Positions 26,439 through 37,064 of a stretch of DNA of 64,000 nt are shown piece by piece. Origin of the DNA: Osmia lignaria lignaria (Eukaryota > Arthropoda > Insecta > Hymenoptera > Megachilidae); NCBI RefSeq assembly GCF_051020975.1, contig NW_027478160.1, positions 19,986,001 through 20,050,000 on the forward strand. Direction: 5' to 3'. The position numbers were made by a program, and so were the translations under genes. The notes under the pieces were generated by a model, which was not told the origin of the DNA, did not search any database, and saw nothing but the letters and a program-made list of their open reading frames with translations. Position 1 is the stretch's first letter, and each line of letters begins with the position of its first letter.

Positions 26439-27082
26439 TCAGATGCGTAGTTCTCGAGATATATCAAGATATTTAAAAGTTCCGAAGCCGCACCAACATA
26501 ATAGAGATACAGAAACACCGTGGCCCCTTTCTTTGAGATAACTCTGCACTAGTGCGAGCCGCAAAAGCCACTTCCAGCTTAGCTGTGCAGAAGAAGAACA
26601 ACAAGAAGAAGAAATATCTCGAAATATGTCCGTCAGGCCCCTTCCCTTGAGATATATCTGCAAATATCTCGGAAACGAAGCGAGCTATGGCAAAATGTTA
26701 AGCGACCTTTTTTGTAGAGAATTAAGTTTCCTACTTTTTATGTTGTATGATATTTTTTGATCAGATGCGTAGTTCTCGAGATATATCAAGATATTTAAAA
26801 GTTCCGAAGCCGCACCAACATAATAGAGATACAGAAACACCGTGGCCCCTTTCTTTGAGATAACTCTGCACTAGTGCGAGCCGCAAAAGCCACTTCCAGC
26901 TTAGCTGTGCAGAAGAAGAACAACAAGAAGAAGAAATATCTCGAAATATGTCCGTCAGGCCCCTTCCCTTGAGATATATCTGCAAATATCTCGGAAACGA
27001 AGCGAGCTATGGCAAAATGTTAAGCGACCTTTTTTGTAGAGAATTAAGTTTCCTACTTTTTATGTTGTATGATATTTTTTGA
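26439..27082. repeat. Single-monomer tandem duplication (26439 and 26761)
   Basis: Two adjacent units share the otherwise unseen 'CGCAAAAGCCAC' (normally CGCAAATGCCAC), 'GATATATCTGC' and the following 'GTTAAGCGACC'. They differ in the leader of the first unit ('GTTCTATG' against 'GTTGTATG'). This is the simplest kind of array growth: one 322-bp unit duplicated recently. Confidence 0.88.
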
Positions 27083-30000
27083 TCAGATGCGTAGTTCTCG
27101 AGATATATCAAGATATTTAAAAGTTCCGAAGCCGCACCAACATAATAGAGATACAGAAACACCGTGGCCCCTTTCTTTGAGATAACTCTGCACTATTGCG
27201 AGCTGCAAATGCCACTTCCAGCTTAGCTGTGCAGAGGAAGAACAACAAGAAGAAGAAATATCTCGAAATATGTCCGTCAGGCCAGTTCCTTTGAGCTGAA
27301 TCTGCAAATATCTCGGAAACGAAGCGAGCTATGGCAAAATGTTAAGAGACGTTTTTTATAGAGAATTATGTTTCCTACAATTTATGTTCTATGATATTTT
27401 TTGATCAGAAGCGTAGTTTTCGAGATATATCGAGATATTTAAAAGTTCCGAAGCCGCACCAACATAATAGGGATACAGAAACACCGTGGCCCCTTTCTTT
27501 GAGATAACTCTGCACTAGTGCGAGCCGCAAATGCCACTTCCAGCTTAGCTGTGCAGAAGAAGAACAACAAGAAGGAGAAATATCTCGAAATATGTCCGTC
27601 AGGCCCCTTCCCTTGAGATATATCTGCAAATATCTCGGAAACGAAGCTAGCTATGGCAAAATGTTAAGAGACCTTTTTTGTAGAGAATTATGCTTCCTAC
27701 AATTTATGTTCTATGATATTTTTTGATCAGAAGCGTAGTTTTCGAGATATATCGAGATATTTAAAAGTTCCGAAGCCGCACCAACATAATAGGGATACAG
27801 AAACACCGTGGCCCCTTTCTTTGAGATAACTCTGCACTAGTGCGAGCCGCAAATGCCACTTCCAGCTTAGCTGTGCAGAAGAAGAACAACAAGAAGAAGA
27901 AATATCTCGAAATATGTCCGTCAGGCCAGTTCCTTTGCGCTGAATCTGCAAATATCTCGGAAACGAAGCGAGCTATGGCAAAATGTTAAGAGACGTTTTT
28001 TATAGAGAATTATGTTTCCTACAATTTATGTTCTATGATATTTTTTGATCAGAAGCGTAGTTTTCGAGATATATCGAGATATTTAAAAGTTCCGAAGCCG
28101 CACCAACATAATAGGGATACAGAAACACCGTGGCCCCTTTCTTTGAGATAACTATGCACTAGTGCGAGCCGCAAATGCCACTTCCAGCTTAGCTGTGCAG
28201 AAGAAGAACAACAAGAAGAAGAAATATCTCGAAATATGTCCGTCAGGCCCCTTCCCTTGAGATATATCTGCAAATATCTCGGAAACGAAGCGAGCTATGG
28301 CAAAATGTTAAGAGACCTTTTTTGTAGAGAATTATGCTTCCTACAATTTATGTTCTATGATATTTTTTGATCAGAAGCGTAGTTTTCGAGATACATCGAG
28401 ATATTTAAAAGTTCCGAAGCCGCACCAACATAATAGAGATACAGAAACACCGTGGCCCCTTTCTTTGAGATAACTCTGCACTAGTGCGAGCCGCAAATGC
28501 CAGTTCCAGCTTAGCTGTGCAGAAGAAGAACAACAAGAAGAAGAAATATCTCGAAATATGTCCGTCAGGCCCCTTCCCTTGAGATATATCTGCAAATATC
28601 TCGGAAACGAAGCGAGCTATGGCAAAATGTTAAGAGACCTTTTTTGTAGAGAATTGTGCTTCCTACAATTTATGTTCTATGATATTTTTTGATCAGAAGC
28701 GTAGTTTTCGAGATACATCGAGATATTTAAAAGTTCCGAAGCCGCACCAACATAATAGAGATACAGAAACACCGTGGCCCCTTTCTTTGAGATAACTCTG
28801 CACTAGTGCGAGCCGCAAATGCCAGTTCCAGCTTAGCTGTGCAGAAGAAGAACAACAAGAAGAAGAAATATCTCGAAATATGTCCGTCAGGCCCCTTCCC
28901 TTGAGATAAATCTGCAAATATCTCGGAAACGAAGCGAGCTATGGCGAAATGTTAAGAGACCTTTTTTGTAGAGAATTAAGTTTCCTACTTTTTATGTTCT
29001 ATGATATTTTTTGATCAGATGCGTAGTTCTCGAGATATATCAAGATATTTAAAAGTTCCGAAGCCGCACCAACATAATAGAGATACAGAAACACCGTGGC
29101 CCCTTTCTTTGAGATAACTCTGCACGATTGCGAGCTGTAAATGCCACTTCCAGCTTAGCTGTGCAGAAGAAGGACAACAAGAAGAAGAAATATCTCGAAA
29201 TATGTCCGTCAGGCCCCTTCCCTTGAGATAAATCTGCAAATATCTCGGAAACGAAGCGAGCTATGGCAAAATGTTAAGCGACCTTTTTTGTAGAGAATTA
29301 AGTTTCCTACTTTTTATGTTGTATGATATTTTTTGATCAGATGCGTAGTTCTCGAGATATATCAAGATATTTAAAAGTTCCGAAGCCGCACCAACATAAT
29401 AGAGATACAGAAACACCGTGGCCCCTTTCTTTGAGATAACTCTGCACTATTGCGAGCTGCAAATGCCACTTCCAGCTTAGCTGTGCAGAGGAAGAACAAC
29501 AAGAAGAAGAAATATCTCGAAATATGTCCGTCAGGCCAGTTCCTTTGAGCTGAATCTGCAAATATATCGGAAACGAAGCGAGCTATGGCAAAATGTTAAG
29601 AGACGTTTTTTATAGAGAATTATGTTTCCTACAATTTATGTTCTATGATATTTTTTGATCAGAAGCGTAGTTTTCGAGATATATCGAGATATTTAAAAGT
29701 TCCGAAGCCGCACCAACATAATAGGGATACAGAAACACCGTGGCCCCTTTCTTTGAGATAACTCTGCACTAGTGCGAGCCGCAAATGCCACTTCCAGCTT
29801 AGCTGTGCAGAAGAAGAACAACAAGAAGGAGAAATATCTCGAAATATGTCCGTCAGGCCCCTTCCCTTGAGATATATCTGCAAATATCTCGGAAACGAAG
29901 CGAGCTATGGCAAAATGTTAAGAGCCGTTTTTTATAGAGAATTATGTTTCCTACAATTTATGTTCTATGATATTTTTTGATCAGAAGCGTAGTTTTCGAG

Positions 30001-32800
30001 ATATATCGAGATATTTAAAAGTTCCGAAGCCGCACCAACATAATAGGGATACAGAAACACCGTGGCCCCTTTCTTTGAGATAACTCTGCACTAGTGCGAG
30101 CCGCAAATGCCAGTTCCAGCTTAGCTGTGCAGAAGAAGAACAACAAGAAGAAGAAATATCTCGAAATATGTCCGTCAGGCCCCTTCCCTTGAGATATATC
30201 TGCAAATATCTCGGAAACGAAGCGAGCTATGGCAAAATGTTAAGAGACCTTTTTTGTAGAGAATTATGCTTCCTACAATTTATGTTCTATGATATTTTTT
30301 GATCAGAAGCGTAGTTTTCGAGATACATCGAGATATTTAAAAGTTCCGAAGCCGCACCAACATAATAGAGATACAGAAACACCGTGGCCCCTTTCTTTGA
30401 GATAACTCTGCACTAGTGCGAGCCGCAAATGCCAGTTCCAGCTTAGCTGTGCAGAAGAAGAGCAACAAGAAGAAGAAATATCTCGAAATATGTCCGTCAG
30501 GCCCCTTCCCTTGAGATAAATCTGCAAATATCTCGGAAACGAAGCGAGCTATGGCAAAATGTTAAGAGACCTTATTTGCGGAGAATTAAGTTTCCTACTT
30601 TTTATGTTCTATGATATTTTTTGATCAGATGCGTAGTTCTCGAGATATATCAAGATATTTAAAAGTTCCGAAACCGCACCAACATAATAGAGATACAGAA
30701 ACACCGTGGCCCCTTTCTTTGAGATAACTCTGCACTAGTGCGAGCCGCAAATGCCACTTCCAGCTTAGCTGTGCAGAAGAAGAACAACAAGAAGAAGAAA
30801 TATCTCGAAATATGTCCGTCAGGCCCCTTCCCTTGAGATAAATCTGCAAATATCTCGGAAACGAAGCGAGCTATGGCAAAATGTTAAGAGACCTTTTTTG
30901 TAGAGAATTATGTTTCCTACAATTTATGTTCTATGATATTTTTTGATCAGAAGCGTAGTTTTCGAGATATATCGAGATATTTAAAAGTTCCGAAGCCGCA
31001 CCAACATAATAGGGATACAGAAACACCGTGGCCCCTTTCTTTGAGATAACTCTGCACTAGTGCGAGCCGCAAATGCCAGTTCCAGCTTAGCTGTGCAGAA
31101 GAAGAACAACAAGAAGAAGAAATATCTCGAAATATGTCCGTCAGGCCCCTTCCCTTGAGATAAATCTGCAAATATCTCGGAAACAAAGCGAGCTATGGCA
31201 AAATGTTCAGAGACGTTTTTTATAGAGAATTATGTTTCCTACAATTTATGTTCTATGATATTTTTTGATCAGAAGCGTAGTTTTCGAGATATATCGAGAT
31301 ATTTAAAAGTTCCGAAGCCGCACCAACATAATAGGGATACAGAAACACCGTGGCCCCTTTCTTTGAGATAACCCTGCACTAGTGCGAGCCGCAAATGCCA
31401 CTTCCAGCTTAGCTGTGCAGAAGAGGAACAACAAGAAGAAGAAATATCTCGAAATATGTCCGTCAGGCCCCTTCCCTTGAGATAAATCTGCAAATATCTC
31501 GGAAACGAAGCGAGCTATGGCGAAATGTTAAGAGACCTTTTTTGTAGAGAATTAAGTTTCCTACTTTTTATGTTCTATGATATTTTTTGATCAGATGCGT
31601 AGTTCTCGAGATATATCAAGATATTTAAAAGTTCCGAAGCCGCACCAACATAATAGAGATACAGAAACACCGTGGCCCCTTTCTTTGAGATAACACTGCA
31701 CGATTGCGAGCTGTAAATGCCACTTCCAGCTTAGCTGTGCAGAAGAAGGACAACAAGAAGAAGAAATATCTCGAAATATGTCCGACAGGCCCCTTCCCTT
31801 GAGATAAATCTGCAAATATCTCGGAAACGAAGCGAGCTATGGCGAAATGTTAAGAGACCTTTTTTGTAGAGAATTAAGTTTCCTACTTTTTATGTTCTAT
31901 GATATTTTTTGATCAGATGCGTACTTCTCGAGATATATCGAGATATTTAAAAGTTCCGAAGCCGCACCAACATAATAGAGATACAGAAACACCGTGGCCC
32001 CTCTCTTTGAGATAACTCTGCACTAGTGCGAGCCGCAAATGCCAGTTCCAGCTTAGCTGTGCAGAAGAAGAACAACAAGAAGAAGAAATATCTCGAAATA
32101 TGTCCGTCAGGCCCCTTCCCTTGAGATAAATCTGCAAATATCTCGGAAACGAAGCGAGCTATGGCAAAATGTTAAGAGACCTTATTTGCAGAGAATTAAG
32201 TTTCCTACTTTTTATGTTCTATGATATTTTTTGATCAGATGCGTAGTTCTCGAGATATATCAAGATATTTAAAAGTTCCGAAACCGCACCAACATAATAG
32301 AGATACAGAAACACCGTGGCCCCTTTCTTTGAGATAACTCTGCACTAGTGCGAGCCGCAAATGCCACTTCCAGCTTAGCTGTGCAGAAGAAGAACAACAA
32401 GAAGAAGAAATATCTCGAAATATGTCCGTCAGGCCCCTTCCCTTGAGATAAATCTGCAAATATCTCGGAAACGAAGCGAGCTATGGCAAAATGTTAGGAG
32501 ACCTTTTTTGTAGAGAATTATGTTTCCTACAATTTATGTTCTATGATATTTTTTGATCAGAAGCGTAGTTTTCGAGATATATCGAGATATTTAAAAGTTC
32601 CGAAGCCGCACCAACATAATAGGGATACAGAAACACCGTGGCCCCTTTCTTTGAGATAACTCTGCACTAGTGCGAGCCGCAAATGCCACTACCAGCTTAG
32701 CTGTGCAGAAGAAGAACAACAAGAAGAAGAAATATCTCGAAATATGTCCGTCAGGCCCCTTCCCTTGAGATAAATCTGCAAATATCTCGGAAACGAAGCG
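27083..32800. repeat. 22-mer HOR, copy 2, incomplete and one unit short
   Basis: Units 27083 to 31591 match 19999 to 24507 at a constant offset of 7,084 bp, including rare shared variants such as 'TATATCGG', 'GAAGAGCAAC' and 'TTGCGGAG'. From unit 31913 on the offset falls to 6,762 bp, one monomer less, because 31913 is a fusion of the equivalents of 24829 and 25151. Copy-specific changes are few in a spot comparison, for example at 27648, 27938 and 31425. The match ends near 32,800, where domain III markers begin. Confidence 0.9.
31913..32234. repeat. Chimeric monomer marking a one-unit deletion
   Basis: The left part has 'GCGTACTTCTCG' and 'CCCCTCTCTTTG' as in unit 24829. The right part has 'CACTAGTGCGAGCC' and 'GCCAGTTCC' as in unit 25151. 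Copy 1 of the HOR has both parents side by side and copy 2 has only this fusion. The switch falls between the last left-hand marker (about 32,004) and the first right-hand marker (about 32,025), so the interval is about 20 bp. Confidence 0.88.
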
Positions 32801-32848
32801 AGCTACGGCAAAATGTTAAGAGACCTTTTTTGTAGAAAATTAGGATTC

Positions 32849-34780
32849 CTACTTTTTATGTTCTATGATATTTTTTGAACAGATGCGTAGTTCTCGAGAT
32901 ATATCAAGATATTTAAAAGTTCCGAAGCCGCACCAACATAATAGAGATACAGAAACACCGTGGCCCCTTTCTTTGAGATAACTCTGCACTATTGCGCGCT
33001 GCAAATGCCACTTCCAGCTTAGCTGTGCAGAAGAAGAACAACAAGAAGAAGAAATATCTCGAAATATGTCCGTCAGGACCCTTCCCTTGAGATAAATCTG
33101 CAAATATCTCGGAAACGAAGCGAGCTATTGCAAAACGTTAGAAGACCTTTTTTGTAGAGAATTAAGTTTCCTACTTTTTATGTTCTATGATATTTTTTGA
33201 TCAGATGCGTAGTTCTCGAGATATATCAAGATATTTAAAAGTTCCGAAGCCGCACCAACATAATAGAGATACAGAAACACCGTGGCCCCGTTCTTTGGGA
33301 TAACTCTGCACTCGCGCGAGCTGCAAATGCCACTTCCAGCTTAGCTGTGCAGAAGAAGAACAACAAGAAGAAGAAATATCTCGAAATATGTCCGTCAGGC
33401 CACTTCCCTTGAGATAAATCTGCAAATATCTCGGAAACGAAGCGAGCTATGGCAAAATGTTAAGAGACCTTTTTTGTAGTGAATTCAGTTTCCTACTTTT
33501 TATGTTCTATGATATTTTTCGATCAGAGGCGTAGTTCTCGTAGTTTATAAAGATATTTAAAAGTTCCGAAGCCGCACCAACATAATAGAGATACAGAAAC
33601 ACCGTGGCCCCTTTCTTTGAGATAACTCTGCACTATTGCGAGCTGTAAATGCCACTTCCAGCTTAGCTGTGCAGAAGAAGAACAACAAGAAGAAGAAATA
33701 TCTCGAAATATGTCCGTCAGGCCCCTTCCCTTGAGATATATCTGCAAATATCTCGGAAACGAAGCGAGCTACGGCAAAATGTTAAGAGACCTTTTTTGTA
33801 GAAAATTAGGATTCCTACTTTTTATGTTCTATGATATTTTTTGAACAGATGCGTAGTTCTCGAGATATATCAAGATATTTAAAAGTTCCGAAGCCGCACC
33901 AACATAATAGAGATACAGAAACTCCGTGGCCCCTTTCTTTGAGATAACTCTGCACTATTGCGCGCTGCAAATGCCACTTCCAGCTTAGCTGTGCAGAAGA
34001 AGAACAACAAGAAGAAGAAATATCTGGAAATATGTCCGTCAGGCCCCTTCCCTGGAGATAAATCTGCAAATATCTCGGAAACGATGCCAGCTATGGGAAA
34101 ATGTTAAGAGACCTTTTTTGTAGAAAATTAGGATTCCTACTTTTTATGTTCTATGATATTTTTTGAACAGATGCGTAGTTCTCGAGATATATCAAGATAT
34201 TTAAAAGTTCCGAAGCCGCACCAACATAATAGAGATACAGAAACACCGTGGCCCCTTTCTTTGAGATAACTCTGCACTATTGCGAGCTGCAAATGCCACT
34301 TCCAGCTTAGCTGTGCAGAAGAAGAACAACAAGAAGAAGAAATATCTGGAAATATGTCCGTCAGGCCCCTTCCCTTGAGATAAATCTGCAAATATCTCGG
34401 AAACGAAGCGAGCTACGGCAAAATGTTAAGAGACCTTTTTTGTAGCAAATTAGGATTCCTACTTTTTATGTTCTATGATATTTTTTGAACAGATGCGTAG
34501 TTCTCGAGATATATCAAGATATTTAAAAGTTCCGAAGCCGCAGCAACATAATAGAGATACAGAAACACCGTGGCCCCTTTCTTTGAGATAACTGTGCACT
34601 ATTGCGAGCTGCAAATGCCACTTCCAGCTTAGCTGTGCAGAAGAAGAACAACAAGAAGAAGAAATATCTGGAAATATGTCCGTCAGGCCCCTTCCCTTGA
34701 GATAAATCTGCAAATATCTCGGAAACGAAGCGAGCTACGGCAAAATGTTAAGAGACCTTTTTTGTAGAAAATTAGGATTC
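32849..34780. repeat. Six-monomer interval between two near-identical units
   Basis: Units 32849 and 34781 are 1,932 bp (six monomers) apart and share several rare variants: 'AAATTAGGATTCC', 'TTGAACAG', 'ATTGCGCGCTGC', 'CAGGACCCTTCC' and the unusual end 'ATTGCAAAACGTTAGAAG'. The units following each differ (33201 against 35133), so the repeated segment is short or has been overwritten. Confidence 0.8.
33523..33844. repeat. Monomer with a dense substitution cluster
   Basis: At 33541-33550 the sequence is 'TAGTTTATAA', where nearly every other unit has 'AGATATATCA'. That is five changes in ten bases. The rest of the monomer is ordinary apart from 'TTTTTCGATCAGAGGCG' just upstream. The cluster removes both the CTCGAG and the GATATATC palindromes. 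Confidence 0.85.
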
Positions 34781-35776
34781 CTACTTTTTATGTTCTATGA
34801 TATTTTTTGAACAGATGCGTAGTTCTCGAGATATATCAAGATATTTAAAAGTTCCGAAGCCGCACCAACATAATAGAGATACAGAAACACCGTGGCCCCT
34901 TTCTTTGAGATAACTCTGCACTATTGCGCGCTGCAAATGCCACTTCCAGCTTAGCTGTGCAGAAGAAGAACAACAAGAAGAAGAAATATCTCGAAATATG
35001 TCCGTCAGGACCCTTCCCTTGAGATAAATCTGCAAATATCTCGGAAACGAAGCGAGCTATTGCAAAACGTTAGAAGACCTTTTTTGTAGAGAATTAAGTT
35101 TCCTACTTTTTATGTTCTATGATATTTTTTGATCAGATGCGTAGTTCTCGAGATATATCAAGATATTTAAAAGCTCCGAAGCTGCACCAACATAATAGAG
35201 GTACAGAAACACCGTGGCCCCTTTCTTTGAGATAACTCTGCACTATTGCGAGCTGCAAATGCCACTTCCAGCTTAGCTGTGCAGAAGAACAACAACAAGA
35301 ATAAGAAATATTTCGAAATATGTCCGTCAGGCCCCTTCCCTTGAGATAAATCTGCAAATATCTCGGAAACGAAGCGAGCTACGGCAAAATGTTAAGAGAC
35401 CTTTTTTGTAGAAAATTAGGTTTCCTACTTTTTATGTTCTATGATATTTTTTGATCAGATGCGTAGTTCTCGAGATATATCAAGATATTTGAAAGTTCCG
35501 AAGCCGCACCAACATAATAGAGATACAGAAACACTGTGGCCCCTTTCTTTGAGGTAACTCTGCACTATTGCGAGCTGCAAATGCCACTTCCAGCTTAGCT
35601 GTGCAGAAGAAGAACAACAAGAAGAAGGAATATCTCGAAATATGTCCGTCAGGCCCCTTCCCTTGAGATAAATCTGCAAATATCTCGGAAACCAAGCGAG
35701 CTATGGCATAATGTTTAGAGACCTTATTTGTAGAGAATTAAGTTTCCTACTTTTTATGTTCTACGATATTTTTTGA

Positions 35777-37064
35777 TCAGATGCGTAGTTCTCGAGATAT
35801 ATCAAGATATTTAAAAGTTCCGAAGCCGCACCAACATAATAGAGATACAGAAACACCGTGGCCCGTTTCTTTGAGATAACTCTGCACTATTGCGCGCTGC
35901 AAATGCCACTTCCAGCTTAGCTGTGCAGAAGAAGAACAACAAGAAGAAGAAATATCTCGAAATATGTCCGTCAGGCCCCTTCCCTTGAGATAAATCTGCA
36001 AATATCTCGGAAACGAAGCGAGCTACGGCAAAATGTTAAGAGACCTTTTTTGTAGACAATTATGTTTCCTACAATTTACGTTCTCTGATATTTTTTGATC
36101 AGAAGCGTAGTTTTCGAGATATATCGAGATATTTAAAAGTTCCGAAGCCGCACCAACATAATAGAGATACAGAAACACCGTGGCCCCTTTCTTTGCGATA
36201 ACTCTGCACTATTGCGAGCTGCAAATGCCACTTCCAGCTTAGCTGTGCAGAAGAAGAACAACAAGAAGAAGAAATATCTCGAAATATGTCCGTCAGGCCC
36301 CTTCCCTTGAGATAAATCTGCAAATATCTCGGAAACGATGCCAGTTATGGGAAAATGTTAAGAGACCTTTTTTGTAGAGAATTAAGTTTCCTACTTTTTA
36401 TGTTCTATGATATTTTCTGATCAGATGCGTAGTTCTCGAGATATATCAAGATATTTAAAAGTTCCGAAGCCGCACCAACATAATAGAGATACAGAAACAC
36501 CGTGGCCCGTTTCTTTGAGATAACTCTGCACTATTGCGCGCTGCAAATGCCACTTCCAGCTTAGCTGTGCAGAAGAAGAACAACAAGAAGAAGAAATATC
36601 TCGAAATATGTCCGTCAGGCCCCTTCCCTTGAGATAAATCTGCAAATATCTCGGAAACGAAGCGAGCTACGGCAAAATGTTAAGAGACCTTTTTTGTAGA
36701 AAATTAGGTTTCCTACTTTTTATGTTCTATGATATTTTTTGATCAGATGCGTAGTTCTCGAGATATATCAAGATATTTAAAAGTTCCGAAGCCGCACCAA
36801 CATAATAGAGATACAGAAACACCGTGGCCCCTTTCTTTGCGATAACTCTGCACTATTGCGAGCTGCAAATGCCACTTCCAGCTTAGCTGTGCAGAAGAAG
36901 AACAACAAGAAGAAGAAATATCTCGAAATATGTCCGTCAGGCCCCTTCCCTTGAGATAAATCTGCAAATATCTCGGAAACGAAGCGAGCTATGGCAAAAT
37001 GTTAAGAGACCTTTTTTGTAGAGAATTAAGTTTCCTACTTTTTATGTTCGATGATATTTTTTGA
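35777..37064. repeat. Dimer duplication with mosaic second unit
   Basis: Units 35777 and 36421 share 'GGCCCGTTTCTTTG' and 'ATTGCGCGCTGC'. Units 36099 and 36743 share 'TTTCTTTGCGATAAC'. The pattern is a 644-bp dimer repeated twice. Unit 36099 has head A and ends in 'GATGCCAGTTATGGG', while 36743 has head B and a normal end, so only the central part of the second unit is common to both copies. Confidence 0.8.

Larger units (their letters stand above)
19999..27082. repeat. 22-monomer HOR, copy 1 (7,084 bp)
   Basis: Twenty-two units here recur in the same order from 27083. Diagnostic units in order are 19999 (tail GGCCAGTTCC), 20321 (AAGAAGGAGAAA), 20643 (hybrid of middle 1 and tail GGCCAGTTCC), 20965 (GATAACTATGC), 21287, 21609 (preceded by GAATTGTGC), 21931 (CACGATTGCG), 22253 (TATATCGG), 22575, 22897 (preceded by GAGCCGTTTT), 23219 (GAAGAGCAAC), 23541 (preceded by TTGCGGAG), 23863, 24185, 24507, 24829, 25151, 25473, 25795, 26117, 26439 and 26761. 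Confidence 0.9.
7401..32800. repeat. Array domain II: 'GGGATAC' domain with 22-mer HOR
   Basis: Many monomers carry 'AATAGGGATACAG' in place of 'AATAGAGATACAG', first at about 7,830 and last in unit 32557. Other domain markers are 'GCCAGTTCC', 'CACGATTGCGAGCTGT' with 'AAGGACAAC', and 'CTTATTTGCAG'. 'GGCGAAATG' is also frequent here, as in domain I, and is not seen after about 31,840. Identifiable blocks of variants recur at spacings of 3,220, 7,084 and 11,914 bp, all multiples of 322. Confidence 0.85.
32801..37000. repeat. Array domain III: 'GAAAATTAGG' / 'TTTGAACAG' domain
   Basis: Units 32849, 33815, 34137, 34459 and 34781 are preceded by 'AAAATTAGGATTCC' (34459 by 'CAAATTAGG') and carry 'TTTTTTGAACAG', which destroys the TGATCA palindrome present in nearly all other units. 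'GAGCTACGGC' is also typical. Monomers here vary more among themselves than in neighbouring domains, with scattered private changes. The zone is only about 13 monomers long. Confidence 0.83.
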
